Notes: generated by a model not told the origin, from the letters alone. 64,000 nucleotides of DNA from Acidovorax sp. DW039 (GCF_037101375.1 NZ_AP029019.1:1364001-1428000); one strand, 5' to 3'; shown: positions 16,540 through 25,129, numbered from the stretch's first letter. Translations and numbers: made by a program.

Positions 16540-17487
16540 ATGGCAGGACGCAAACCATTGGCCGCTGCAGAGCAGCGCGGCCCTGAATTTGTGGGGGCTA
16601 CGCCCGCTGATATGGCGGCTCAGGAATCGGGGGCGCGCAATGCTTTGGCGTTGGTCGAAGAGAACGCATCGGCTCTCGCACAGCGACTCGGATATGAGGG
16701 GGCGCTGACAGTGGGGACGCTGGAGGACGAAATCCGCTTCTACCAGCGCCGCACAGTGGAGGCCATTCTTGAAACAGGCAAGCGGCTGTTGCTGTTGAAG
16801 GAGATCACGCCACATGGTGAGTTCGCTCAGCGCGTGGAGCTGCTCGGCTTCGCCAAAACAACGGCCTTTCGATTCATGCAGGCTGCGGCCAAGACGGCAA
16901 AAAGTTCCAAATTGGAACTTTTGAGCAGTCAGGTGAAGAACGCCAGCGCCTTTCTGGAACTCGTAACCCACGACGACGATGTTTTGGAAAACCTGCAGGA
17001 GATGGATGACATTGACCGCCTGAGCGCCAGCCAGTTGCGTGAGCGGCTGCGCCAGGCAGAGCAGGACGTGAAGTTTGCGGCGGAGAAGCGCGCCAAGGCA
17101 GAGGAGCGCGCGGACAAGGCGGAGAAGAAGCTGGCCGGTAACCGCCCCACCGTGGTGCCTTTGGATGAGCGGGTTGCCGATTTTCAGAAGGAAGTGGCCG
17201 ACCGGCAGATTCTGATCGAGAAGGCGGTGGAGGCGCATCACCAGTCTGCCATTGCGCTGGAGGCGTGGTGGACGCATGAAGTCACATCTGCCGCAGACTA
17301 TGACCCCGAGGCCCCCGCGCCGCTGCCCCGGCCGGTTGCCTTGGCGGCCTTGCACCTGCAGGACGCTTTGACCCGACTGGCTCAGATGGTGGGCGCTGCG
17401 CAGCACGAGTTTGACCAGCGCTTTGGCGCTGACCTGGCTGAATCGCGCCAATACCTGATGCAAGAGGCAGCTGATGCTGCAGCATGA
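16540..17487 (+). CDS. DUF3102-domain phage protein
   Basis: The 315-residue protein starts at 16540 after AGGAG with good spacing. Residues 38-105 match the DUF3102 pattern: GALTVGTLEDEIRFYQRRTV, an ETGKRLLLLKE helix and GFAKTTAFRFMQAA, a helix-turn-helix-like unit. The middle is a strong coiled coil (about 155-215) rich in Lys, Glu and Ala. It is the first intact gene of the early operon, just before the transposase, as in BcepMu-like phages. The function is unknown; DNA binding is plausible. Confidence 0.78.
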   Translation: MAGRKPLAAAEQRGPEFVGATPADMAAQESGARNALALVEENASALAQRLGYEGALTVGTLEDEIRFYQRRTVEAILETGKRLLLLKEITPHGEFAQRVELLGFAKTTAFRFMQAAAKTAKSSKLELLSSQVKNASAFLELVTHDDDVLENLQEMDDIDRLSASQLRERLRQAEQDVKFAAEKRAKAEERADKAEKKLAGNRPTVVPLDERVADFQKEVADRQILIEKAVEAHHQSAIALEAWWTHEVTSAADYDPEAPAPLPRPVALAALHLQDALTRLAQMVGAAQHEFDQRFGADLAESRQYLMQEAADAAA

Positions 17488-17500
17488 GGTGAGTGCAGAG

Positions 17501-19294
17501 ATGGCCGCACTTTCTCCTGAAGCCTGCGATTACGTGCGCCAGTTGGCCCGACGTCTGGATGCGGCGGAGCACGGCACGGGGACTGAGCTGGTGCGTGAGG
17601 CGGGCCAGTTCCTGGGGCTTTCTGTGGCTACGGTGTATCGGCACCTGAAGGCGGTGGCGGGCTGGTCGTCGGGCCGCAAGGCGCGCTGCGACAAGGGCAG
17701 CACCAGCGTATCTGCGGAGGCCCTGGTGACCCTGGGCGCGGCGCAGCGCGAGGCGGTGCGCGCCAATGGGAAGCAGACCCTGTTCACCACCACGGCGCGG
17801 GGCATTCTGGAGCAGAACGGGCACAGCTTCGGTGTCAGCAATGGGCAACTGAACAAGCTGCTGCGCGACCGCAAGTTGAACGTGGCTGCGCAGCGCATAG
17901 CTGACCCGGTGCAGGCGTTGCGTGCCCCGCATCCGAACCACACGGGGCAGGTCGACCCGTCTTTGTGCCTGGTGTACTACCTCAAGGGGCGGCAGTACAT
18001 CATCCGCGACGACGAGTTCTACAAGAACAAGCTGGACCGGATTGCGCAGATCAAGTTCAGGTGCTACCGATACGTCAGCTATGACAAAGCAAGCGCCTGC
18101 GTGGTGCCTTGGTACACCGAGGCGCTGGGCGAGGACCAGCACAGCCTGTTCAAGTTTCTGATGTTCGCATGGGGCCAGCAGCAGGGTCGCCCGATTCATG
18201 GGGTTCCGTTTCATCTGCTGTGGGACAAGGGCAGCGCCAACCAGTCCTCGGCCATCAAGTCGCTGCTGGATGCGCTTGGCGTGCGGCACCACACCCATGA
18301 GGCTGGCAATGCGCGGGCCAAGGGCGGCGTTGAAAACGGCAACAACATTGTTGAAACCCAGTTTGAAAGCCGCCTGCGCTTTCAGCCGGTGGAGAACGTG
18401 GAGCAGCTGAACGCTGCGGCGTTTGCCTGGGCCAATGCCTACAACGCGAACCTGATCCCCGGCCAGGACACGCGCTTGCGCCGCCCCGGCCTGGCAGCGC
18501 CTGTGGCCCGCTACGACCTGTGGCAGCTGATTACCGCAGACCAGCTGCGCGTGTTGCCCCCGGTGGAGGTGTGCCAGGCGTTCATGCGCAGCAAGGAGGA
18601 GGAACGGCAGGTGAAGCCTGATCTGTCGATCACCTTCCGCCACCCTGCGGCGGAGCGCACCAAGACTTACAGCCTGCGCGGGCTGGATGGGGTCAACGTG
18701 GGCGATTCAGTGGTGGTGCGTGGGCTGATCTATGGCGAGTGCGCCATCCAGGTGCAGGTGCTGCGCTATGACGGTGAGCCGCTGGCGTACCGGGTGGAGC
18801 CCAACGTGGAATACGACGACTATGGCCAGCGCACGGATGCGGCCTTGATAGGTGCTGAGTACAAGCGCACGGCGATGACCCAAGCGGAGCGCGCTGCGGC
18901 CGACATGGACGAGGCGGCATACCCCGGCATGACGACCGACGAGGTGAAGGCGGCGCGGGCCAAGCGCGCAACGCCCTTTGGCGGGCAGATCAATGCACAC
19001 AGCTATCTGCAGGACATCCAGATGCCTGCCTATCTGCCGCGCCAGGGCACGGAGATTGAAACCCCAGCCCATGCGGCACCCGCTGGCCCTGAAATGCTGG
19101 ACCCGGTGACCGCGATGCTGCGCATCGTGGGCGCTATTGGGCGGCACCTGTCGGCCGATGAAAACGCCTTCTTCATGAAGCGCTACGCGGAGGGCGTGCC
19201 CGAGGACCAGGTGGCGGCGCTGATTGCGCAGTACCAGGCCCCGGCCATGGCAGATCAACCCATGCGGGCTGCAGGCGGCCTGCGCGCAGTGTGA
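17501..19294 (+). CDS. Mu-type DDE transposase
   Basis: This protein joins phage ends to target DNA during integration and replicative transposition. The start at 17501 is chosen for the GAGGTGAG upstream; an ATG at 17474 would add nine residues overlapping the previous gene. The N-terminus has an HTH region (FLGLSVATVYRHLKA). The integrase core carries the DDE triad in GQVDPSL (D152), LLWDKGSANQS (D242) and AKGGVENGN (E278). The C-terminal part is a beta-barrel Mu-type domain with LDGVNVGDSVVVRG. About 597 residues, full length. Confidence 0.93.
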   Translation: MAALSPEACDYVRQLARRLDAAEHGTGTELVREAGQFLGLSVATVYRHLKAVAGWSSGRKARCDKGSTSVSAEALVTLGAAQREAVRANGKQTLFTTTARGILEQNGHSFGVSNGQLNKLLRDRKLNVAAQRIADPVQALRAPHPNHTGQVDPSLCLVYYLKGRQYIIRDDEFYKNKLDRIAQIKFRCYRYVSYDKASACVVPWYTEALGEDQHSLFKFLMFAWGQQQGRPIHGVPFHLLWDKGSANQSSAIKSLLDALGVRHHTHEAGNARAKGGVENGNNIVETQFESRLRFQPVENVEQLNAAAFAWANAYNANLIPGQDTRLRRPGLAAPVARYDLWQLITADQLRVLPPVEVCQAFMRSKEEERQVKPDLSITFRHPAAERTKTYSLRGLDGVNVGDSVVVRGLIYGECAIQVQVLRYDGEPLAYRVEPNVEYDDYGQRTDAALIGAEYKRTAMTQAERAAADMDEAAYPGMTTDEVKAARAKRATPFGGQINAHSYLQDIQMPAYLPRQGTEIETPAHAAPAGPEMLDPVTAMLRIVGAIGRHLSADENAFFMKRYAEGVPEDQVAALIAQYQAPAMADQPMRAAGGLRAV

Positions 19295-19304
19295 AAGGCC
19301 ACCG

Positions 19305-20124
19305 ATGCTGAATTTGCCTTTAGACCTTGCCTACGTGGGAAGCAACCAGGCGCAGCTTGCGCGCCATGTGGGGGTGTCGCGCGCTGCGATCACCCAAATC
19401 ATCAAGTACCGCATTTGGCCCAGCACTCGCGGCCTGAATGAGGCCCTGCTGCGCGAGCGCATCAGCGCTTATCTGAAGTTGAAAGGGTTACCGCCCGAGC
19501 GTTTGGCTGCGACCTTTGACGAAGCACCTGCAGCTCCGCGCGCCAACGCGAAGCTGCAGGCGATGGCGCAAGCCAATAACTCCGGCCCCCGGCCCGGCAC
19601 CAACCAAGAAGAGGACCCTTTTATGTTACTCCGCCACCATTCGCTGTCATCTGCCGCCCGGCAGCACTTCAGGGTGCTACGCGACCCGTTTGTGAATGAG
19701 CTGAACGAGGATGCGGACGTTTTCATCACGGACGACATTCGCTATGTGCGCGCCGCCATGCGCCACACGGCCCGCCACGGGGGCATGCTGGCGGTGGTGG
19801 CCGAGTCGGGCGGGGGCAAGTCCACCCTGCGCCAGGACCTGATTGACTGGATCAACACCACGGGCGAGCGCGTGACGGTGATTGAGCCCTATGTGATCGG
19901 CATGGAGGACAGCCACCGCAGGGGCAAGGCGCTGATGGCGGCGGACATTACCGGGGCGGTGATTCGTGCGGTTTCGCCTGGCACAGCGGCAGGCGCGGGA
20001 GCAGTCGCTGTGCTACCCGCTGGCCATCAACAACCTGGTGACACGGGCGATGAACGAGGCGGTGAAGATTGGTGCGCCCAAGGTGAATGCGGCCCTGATC
20101 ACGGCTGCGGTGAGGGGCGCGTGA
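19305..20124 (+). pseudogene. Target-capture AAA ATPase (MuB-like), internally deleted and frameshifted
   Basis: The N-terminal part is intact: a Cro-like HTH (LARHVGVSRAAITQIIKY), then an AAA region with Walker A AESGGGKST near 19,800-19,825 and the ITGAVIRAVSPGTAA segment. At about 19,970-19,990 the sequence jumps. The C-terminal end of the family (EQSLCYPLAINNLVTRAMNE ... KVNAALITAAV) continues in the +1 frame to a TGA at 20122-20124. Walker B, sensors and the arginine-finger region are missing, roughly 100-160 codons by comparison with the usual length. The first frame instead runs on into the next gene. Confidence 0.85.
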
Positions 20125-20270
20125 TGCATTCCTACCTTGTTCTGATCACGTTGGATGACGGCTCCAAGGGCCGCATGCGCGGCCAGTTTGCGAGTGACTG
20201 GGCCGCGATAGATGCAGGGCTGCGCCTTGAGGGCGTGCTGTCTGTGGTCCCTCGCCGGGAGGTGGCATGA
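20124..20270 (+). CDS. Small phage protein (48 aa), unknown
   Basis: The ATG at 20124 overlaps the stop of the ATPase C-terminal frame (TGATG), so this is the natural next gene of the operon. The product, MHSYLVLITLDDGSKGRMRG and on to residue 48, contains short beta strands and ends ...PRREVA. It is followed by another overlapping gene (ATGA at 20267-20270). I do not recognise a family. Because of the upstream deletion the truncated ATPase frame now reads into it and would give a fusion. Confidence 0.65.
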   Translation: MHSYLVLITLDDGSKGRMRGQFASDWAAIDAGLRLEGVLSVVPRREVA

Positions 20271-20446
20271 AGCGGCGTCGTCATCCCCTGATTCCCCTGG
20301 TGCTGTGGCTGGCCGTGGCGCTGTTTGCTTCTACCGGCGCGCTGGCGATGGTGATTGCCAGCATGCACGCGACGGAGGCCGAGCTGGACTCTGCGCACCT
20401 GCAGGGTATGGAGCTGGGCCAGCGCATGTGTGGGGGGCTGCGGTAA
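20267..20446 (+). CDS. Small membrane protein (59 aa)
   Basis: The frame MKRRRHPLIPLVLWLAVALF then continues through a hydrophobic stretch to residue 33, so it is a single-span protein with a basic N-terminus and a short acidic tail ending MCGGLR. It overlaps both neighbours by one to four bases. A role is unknown; small early membrane proteins in transposable phages often modify the host cell. It is supported by the overlaps and not by homology. Confidence 0.6.
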   Translation: MKRRRHPLIPLVLWLAVALFASTGALAMVIASMHATEAELDSAHLQGMELGQRMCGGLR

Positions 20447-21045
20447 TGGCCGAGAAACTCGCCTGCCCGGTGTGCAGCGCTGAGCTGACCTTTGAGCAGA
20501 TTCTGGGACGGCTGGAGTCAGACAAGACGTTTGACCGGCTTGTCGCCATCAGCGTGCCGCTGTCCAGCCTGGTGCTGCAGTACCTGACGCTGTTCACGCC
20601 GCCCAGCCAGCGGCTGACCAACACCAAGAAGCTGAAGCTGATCACCCAGCTGCTGCCTGGCTTGGAGGCCAGGTCCATCCACTACAAGGGCCGCGACTGG
20701 GAGGCCCCGCTGGCGAACTGGGCGGCGGCTATCGAGCAGATGCTGACGGCCCGCGCCATGGAGCGCCTGACGCTACCGCTCACGGGGCATTCGTACCTGT
20801 TCGCCATTCTTTCGGGCATGACCAACAAGAAGGAAGCCGATGCCGAGGCGCAGCGGGAGCACGAGCTGCGCACCGGCCCGCGTGCGGCCGGTGTCAATGG
20901 CCCGGCCAGCGTGGCCGACCTAGTCCAAGCCCCGACGCCAGTGCCCCGGCCTGCAGCGCCTGCACCTGCCCGTGGAGGCATGAGCCCCACAGTGCGCGCC
21001 ATGCGTGAACAGATCGCCCAGAGAAAAGGAGGTGAACCCAAATGA
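20446..21045 (+). CDS. Early phage protein with N-terminal CPVC motif
   Basis: The start at 20446 overlaps the previous stop (TAATG). The 199-residue protein begins MAEKLACPVCSAELTFEQIL, so two cysteines (7 and 10) may bind metal with partners elsewhere or in another subunit. Residues 35-110 are helical with KLKLITQLLPGLEARSIHYKGRDW. The C-terminal third is Pro/Ala-rich and ends in a basic helix. Similar proteins occur after the ATPase gene in BcepMu-like prophages. The function is unknown. Confidence 0.68.
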   Translation: MAEKLACPVCSAELTFEQILGRLESDKTFDRLVAISVPLSSLVLQYLTLFTPPSQRLTNTKKLKLITQLLPGLEARSIHYKGRDWEAPLANWAAAIEQMLTARAMERLTLPLTGHSYLFAILSGMTNKKEADAEAQREHELRTGPRAAGVNGPASVADLVQAPTPVPRPAAPAPARGGMSPTVRAMREQIAQRKGGEPK

Positions 21046-21254
21046 GCAAGCTTCAACACAGAGAGCAACGCGGAGGCCGTCCTATCGGCTCGCCCAACAA
21101 GCCGAAGAAGGCACCTGCGCAACTGCCAAACGTGGCCCTGCCACCGCAGATCAACGTGATGCATGGCCCGGTGTACCGGCCTGAACCTGCGCCGGTTCTG
21201 CGGCCTGGTGCGTTGGACTATCAGCGTATCGCCAGCCGTGGCTACCGCTGCTGA
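21042..21254 (+). CDS. Small basic phage protein (70 aa), unknown
   Basis: The protein is Pro-, Arg- and Lys-rich, starting MSKLQHREQRGGRPIGSPNK, and overlaps the previous gene by four bases (ATGA). GGAGG lies just before the start. The basic, disordered N-terminus suggests nucleic acid binding, but I see no known domain. Confidence 0.58.
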   Translation: MSKLQHREQRGGRPIGSPNKPKKAPAQLPNVALPPQINVMHGPVYRPEPAPVLRPGALDYQRIASRGYRC

Positions 21255-21263
21255 GGAGGCCGC

Positions 21264-21515
21264 ATGGACAAAGGTCTCGTCTCCATGACAACCGAGGAGC
21301 TGTTGAACCGAACGGAAGTGCTTTCACGTGGCATCCAAGAGTTCGTCAGTGGGCAGCAGGAGCTGGTCGACATATCGCTGAATGCGATGTTGAGCGCTTA
21401 CCTGTCTGCCGCAGCAAACACAGGCCGTCTGCATGAGGTTCCCTCTGTGCTGCTCAAGGCCGTTGAAGCCATCGCCCTGGGCCAGCTCGGCCCTGCGGCC
21501 ACCACCAAACATTGA
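21264..21515 (+). CDS. Small phage protein (83 aa), unknown
   Basis: A GAGGAGG sequence lies just upstream of the ATG at 21264. The product is helical and acidic in the first half (MTTEELLNRTEVLSRGIQEF) and ends in an Ala-rich helix. It lies between two other small early genes with gaps of about ten bases, so it is part of the early operon. No family recognised. Confidence 0.6.
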   Translation: MDKGLVSMTTEELLNRTEVLSRGIQEFVSGQQELVDISLNAMLSAYLSAAANTGRLHEVPSVLLKAVEAIALGQLGPAATTKH

Positions 21516-21525
21516 AAGGTCACCC

Positions 21526-22053
21526 ATGTCTACCGCACTGGACACCATTACCAAAGCCGCAGAGGTGCATTCGCAGGCCCGCTCATTGTTGAGCGAGCGT
21601 GTGACGGCCCTGCGAGATGCTCAAGCCGCTCTGAATCGCGAGCATCTGCCTTCCATCAAGCGCGCCCTGGCCAAAGCGGCAGAGTCAGAGGCCAAGCTGC
21701 GCGCCCTGGTTGAGGAGCACCCTGAATGCTTCGTGAAGCCCAAGACGCAAGTACTGGCAGGCATCAAAGTCGGTTACGCGAAGGCCAAAGGTTCTCTCAG
21801 CTTTGACGACGCCGACGCGGTTGTTGCGCGCATTAAGAAGCACTTCCCTGACCAAGTGGATGTGCTGATCCGCACCAAGGAAGAGCCCGTCAAGGATGCA
21901 CTGTCCAACCTGTGCGCTAACGATCTGAAAAAGATCGGTGTCAAGGTAACGGACTCGGGCGACAAATGCGTCGTCAAGCCCGTGGACAGCGAGGTTGACA
22001 AGATGGTGGATGCGCTGCTGAAAGCCGCCGCCCGCGAGGTTGAGGAGGCCTGA
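21526..22053 (+). CDS. Gam-like host-nuclease inhibitor
   Basis: The start at 21526 (MSTALDTITKAAEVH) follows GAAAGGTC. The 175-residue protein has a long N-terminal helical pair (residues 1-65) and a C-terminal region with VGYAKAKGSLSFDDADAVVA and a DVLIRTKEEPVKDALSN segment. This aligns in layout with Mu Gam, where a basic strand block is followed by RFIRTKQEINKEAIL. Gam dimers bind DNA ends and block RecBCD, like bacterial Ku. The assignment is by pattern and gene order. Confidence 0.68.
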   Translation: MSTALDTITKAAEVHSQARSLLSERVTALRDAQAALNREHLPSIKRALAKAAESEAKLRALVEEHPECFVKPKTQVLAGIKVGYAKAKGSLSFDDADAVVARIKKHFPDQVDVLIRTKEEPVKDALSNLCANDLKKIGVKVTDSGDKCVVKPVDSEVDKMVDALLKAAAREVEEA

Positions 22054-22055
22054 CC

Positions 22056-22274
22056 ATGGGGAGCATTCAATCGCGCCAAGCTGCTATTGGCTACAAGACT
22101 GCCAATCAACGCCCGAGCTGCCGCAACTGCAAGCACGGCGCGGAGGTGTTTTCCGGTCATGCGGCCCCCACTGAAGGACCGCGCTGGGAGTGTGGCCGGT
22201 ATGACTTCCGGGTGACGGCCACGGCCATCTGCGACAGGCATGAGCCCAAACCGCCAAGCGCGGCGCAAGACTGA
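22056..22274 (+). CDS. Small Cys-rich phage protein (72 aa)
   Basis: The protein has four cysteines spaced as CRNCKHG ... WECGRYDF ... ICDRHEP, with nearby histidines, so a small zinc-binding fold is likely. It starts three bases after the Gam-like stop. The GemA-like gene follows after about 60 bases. Function is unknown. Confidence 0.62.
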   Translation: MGSIQSRQAAIGYKTANQRPSCRNCKHGAEVFSGHAAPTEGPRWECGRYDFRVTATAICDRHEPKPPSAAQD

Positions 22275-22335
22275 CAGCCGGTTTTCTGGAGCCCCCGCCG
22301 GGGGTTCTGGAAAGCCACCTGATACCCATCACAAC

Positions 22336-22998
22336 ATGACAACCACCAAGACACCAGGCAACGCCCGCAGAACCACATTGATCAAGCTGATCCATGTGGC
22401 CAAGCGCGAGCTTGGACGAACGGCGGGCCTTGATGAGCTGGCATACCGGGACGTCCTGCGCGCCGTTGGAAAGTCCGAATCGCTCACCACGATGGATGTT
22501 CCAGCGATGGAGCGGGTTTTGGAACACTTCAAGGGCAAGGGCTTCAAGGTCCGTCCAAAGGCTGCTGACCGTTCACAAACCGTGGGGCCGCAAGTCAGCA
22601 AGGTGCGGGCTTTGTGGCTTTTTCTGCATGTCTTGGGCGAGGTGCGTGACCCATCGGAGCGCGCACTGGCGGCCTATGTGAAGCGCATCGCCAAGGTAGA
22701 CGACCTGCGCTGGGGGCGGCCTGCCGCCTTGGATGCGCTGATCGAGACGCTGAAGAAGTGGGCCATGCGATCACTGCCCGCCCACCTGAAAACCATGTGC
22801 GACGAGGTGCTCGCACTGCATCAGGAGCAGCCGCTGGAGGAGCGCAGCCTGTCCCAACTGAGCCGCGCTTATTCTTGTTTGAACCAGCAGCTTGGCTTTG
22901 ACAAGCATTGGAACGCTTGGGCTGACCTGACGACCATCCTGGGCCGTTCAGTGTCGGCGGCTGTGCAGCCGCTGCGCACTGCGGAGAGCGACGAGTGA
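22336..22998 (+). CDS. GemA-like / gp16 family regulatory protein
   Basis: The start at 22336 (MTTTKTPGNARRTTLIKLIH) fits the family; a longer frame from 22240 overlaps the previous gene. The 220-residue protein has the gp16/DUF1018 hallmarks: LIKLIHVAKRELG, a LDELAYRDVLRAVGKSES block near residues 30-50, and VRALWLFLHVLGEVRDPSE. In Mu, GemA affects host DNA topology and gene expression. It overlaps the Mor-like gene by four bases (GTGA), as often seen. Confidence 0.85.
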   Translation: MTTTKTPGNARRTTLIKLIHVAKRELGRTAGLDELAYRDVLRAVGKSESLTTMDVPAMERVLEHFKGKGFKVRPKAADRSQTVGPQVSKVRALWLFLHVLGEVRDPSERALAAYVKRIAKVDDLRWGRPAALDALIETLKKWAMRSLPAHLKTMCDEVLALHQEQPLEERSLSQLSRAYSCLNQQLGFDKHWNAWADLTTILGRSVSAAVQPLRTAESDE

Positions 22999-23378
22999 GT
23001 CAGGAACTCTCGCGGATGACGCTCAAGCGTCACGAGCTGCTGCAGGAGCTGCAGGACGTGATCGCGCGCCAGTTGATGGAAATGGATACGGCACCCGATG
23101 CCGCGTCAGTGACGGCCTCGTCCGTGGTGGACTACCTGAGCACCTACTGGGCCGGGCAGGTGGTGTCATTCCCCAAGGACGTGCAGTACAAGCTCACGCT
23201 GAAGGAACTTGAGATTTACGACCAGTTCAACGGCCGCAACAAGGACGAACTGGCACGAGCCTATGGCATGACCCCACGCGGGATGGGCAAGCTGATTCAG
23301 CGCATCCGGGACAAGATCAAGGCTCAGAACAGGGCAGCGGATGATGCGGGGCAGATGGACCTGCTGAACGTTAGCTGA
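22995..23378 (+). CDS. Mor-family transcriptional activator
   Basis: A GTG start at 22995 overlaps the GemA stop. The 127-residue protein has the Mor/C layout: an N-terminal dimerisation region with YLSTYWAGQVVSFPKD, then a helix-turn-helix of IYDQFNGRNKDELARAYGMT followed by RGMGKLIQRIRDKIK. Mor activates the middle promoter in Mu and, in relatives, late transcription. It is the last gene of the early operon here. Its target promoters would be expected ahead of the late operon near 16.3 kb, where little room remains. Confidence 0.87.
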   Translation: MSQELSRMTLKRHELLQELQDVIARQLMEMDTAPDAASVTASSVVDYLSTYWAGQVVSFPKDVQYKLTLKELEIYDQFNGRNKDELARAYGMTPRGMGKLIQRIRDKIKAQNRAADDAGQMDLLNVS

Positions 23379-23409
23379 TAGCAAGATTGCCGTTAGATCA
23401 GGCGTCGCA

Positions 23410-24159
23410 TCAACGCCGGAGCCTCTTTAAAGTTTCGTTCATTTGTACACCGATGTCTACCGTCAAAGGTTGAATTCGGTCGTGCTCCTTTCGCATGAAC
23501 TCGCGAACATTTGTTCTGTCAAATGAACTTCCCATGTATTTGAATGGTTCAAGGAAGAGAATCCACTTCTCTTGCCGCGTGCCGGTAGTGTCCTGATTCA
23601 GTTGCGGGAGAATCATGCTACGGTGCTTTAACGTGTTGCTTAGCGCACACAGGTATCGATAGTCCTCGCCAGTAGTCATCTGCTTGAACAACGTATAGAG
23701 CTTGCCATGCTCAAGATCCTCTGTATTGCTATTCGGCTTCAAACGCTTGAGTACCTGCGCGGCATTGATATCACGCTCTTTTAGCGGGCTGGGATGCTTT
23801 TCAAGCGCTAGGGTGTGATAAAGCATGTGGGAGCAGCAATCCGTTAACGCATGAAGACTCTGTACGAATGCAACTACATTCGCACTGATTTGCAGCATCA
23901 GCTCATTGAATTCGTCACTGTTCCCGAAAATACTGAATAAGCCAACGTCCTTCATATTTGAGTTGACGTACTTGTTCATCATGTCTAAGGCTTCATGGTA
24001 GTGATATCCACAGAAGGCTGGCCTATCAGTCACGGCCCTGACGCTCGGGAATGCCTTCGCCCACTGTTCCTTACCGAACACCTCGGTAACCAGTTCCTTC
24101 GTCAATTCAACGCTCCATCTCGGACTTTTGGCTGTATCAGTTCCTGCACTGATGTTCAT
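23410..24159 (-). CDS. Unknown AT-rich gene at prophage end (249 aa)
   Basis: The gene is clearly richer in A and T than the phage genes beside it, which suggests recent acquisition. The product is soluble and mostly helical, with no signal peptide or transmembrane segment. A SNTLKHRSMI motif near residue 175 recalls the R/K-H-R type active helices of HEPN-like proteins, but this is weak. It is divergent from the next gene, with starts 108 bases apart, so the two may share a promoter region. Cargo (moron) status is inferred from position and composition. Confidence 0.6.
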   Translation of the reverse strand: MNISAGTDTAKSPRWSVELTKELVTEVFGKEQWAKAFPSVRAVTDRPAFCGYHYHEALDMMNKYVNSNMKDVGLFSIFGNSDEFNELMLQISANVVAFVQSLHALTDCCSHMLYHTLALEKHPSPLKERDINAAQVLKRLKPNSNTEDLEHGKLYTLFKQMTTGEDYRYLCALSNTLKHRSMILPQLNQDTTGTRQEKWILFLEPFKYMGSSFDRTNVREFMRKEHDRIQPLTVDIGVQMNETLKRLRR

Positions 24160-24267
24160 TGCGTCCTCTTTTAGTCTGAGTTTCTATAAGCTGTGAGCAT
24201 GTAAAGATGCTGTCACCCTCTATGTGTTGAGGTACCTTTCTTGTATGTGCAGGGCTTTTGTTTGACC

Positions 24268-25023
24268 ATGACATTTGAAGAAACTCAAAAGGGAAACCCC
24301 CATCGCCTCGTCGTGAAGCAGCACACATTCCCACGAGCCTCTATCGCTCGATTTGTCGGCAGAGATGGGCGCGTATGCGTCTCTTACACCTCGAGCAAAA
24401 AGCAATTTCGCCTAAAGCCAGAAGATGAACTCTTTTGTGCTATGCGTGCGTGGGATGAGCGAGCAGAGCAAGGGTACATGAGAGAGATCGAAGATGCATT
24501 TCAATCTTTGGCGGAGGCCATCATTGATGGGCGGGTTAAACATGTGGGCTTCTTTGAGAAGCCTATAGTCAATGATTTCTTCGCGCTCTGGAATATTCGT
24601 GCGCACCGAAAGTCCCAACCCATTGCAGATCAACCAATTAAAGGGAACATCACTCCCGAGCGAAATCTCACCAAGGACCAACAGGAGCTACTGGAAAAGC
24701 ATCACATCGCCTTCATACGCCCCGATCTGACGATTCCAGGGCGAAACTTGGCTGGAGCAAACATCCAGACGAATCTCGCCATTGTTAGGGATCAATTGAC
24801 TGATGCCCGTTGGGGTATTCTCAAAGCAGGCGAAGGTGAATTCATTGTCCCTGACAACTTTTCAAACGTCAGGATAGTTCCTCTGACTCCGACGATATGT
24901 CTTGTCTCTCAGAGCGACAACGATATCCTCTCTCTTGATGAAGTGGCAGAGATCAACCGCTATGCGATCGCATCTCGGAAGAAATACGTCTTTGCCCGCG
25001 ATTTCTCGAAATGTCCCCTGTGA
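24268..25023 (+). CDS. Unknown AT-rich gene, DUF4238-like pattern
   Basis: An ATG at 24241 would add nine residues; neither start has a strong ribosome site, and the second is given. The 251-residue soluble protein begins with a VVKQHTFPRASIARFVGRDG block. This, with the aromatic FFALWNIRAHR in the middle and WGILKAGEGEFIVPDNFSNV near residue 195, follows the order of motifs in DUF4238 proteins (QHxxP..L..F, R.R helix, F.tsD.P). Composition is AT-rich like its divergent partner. Function unknown; a phage-borne defence or cargo role is possible. Confidence 0.55.
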   Translation: MTFEETQKGNPHRLVVKQHTFPRASIARFVGRDGRVCVSYTSSKKQFRLKPEDELFCAMRAWDERAEQGYMREIEDAFQSLAEAIIDGRVKHVGFFEKPIVNDFFALWNIRAHRKSQPIADQPIKGNITPERNLTKDQQELLEKHHIAFIRPDLTIPGRNLAGANIQTNLAIVRDQLTDARWGILKAGEGEFIVPDNFSNVRIVPLTPTICLVSQSDNDILSLDEVAEINRYAIASRKKYVFARDFSKCPL

Positions 25024-25129
25024 CAATAAGCCACCCATACACACTTGACTGCTCGATGGTCTCGTTTTGAGGCTAGCCGTCACGATTGACTAATGGCACT
25101 GCTCATAGCTCTCCTTTGAGCAATTCCAA

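Noticed and set aside
17282..18643. 453-aa minus-strand frame over the transposase
   Set aside because: It is antisense to the DDE catalytic core, with shadow-like composition.
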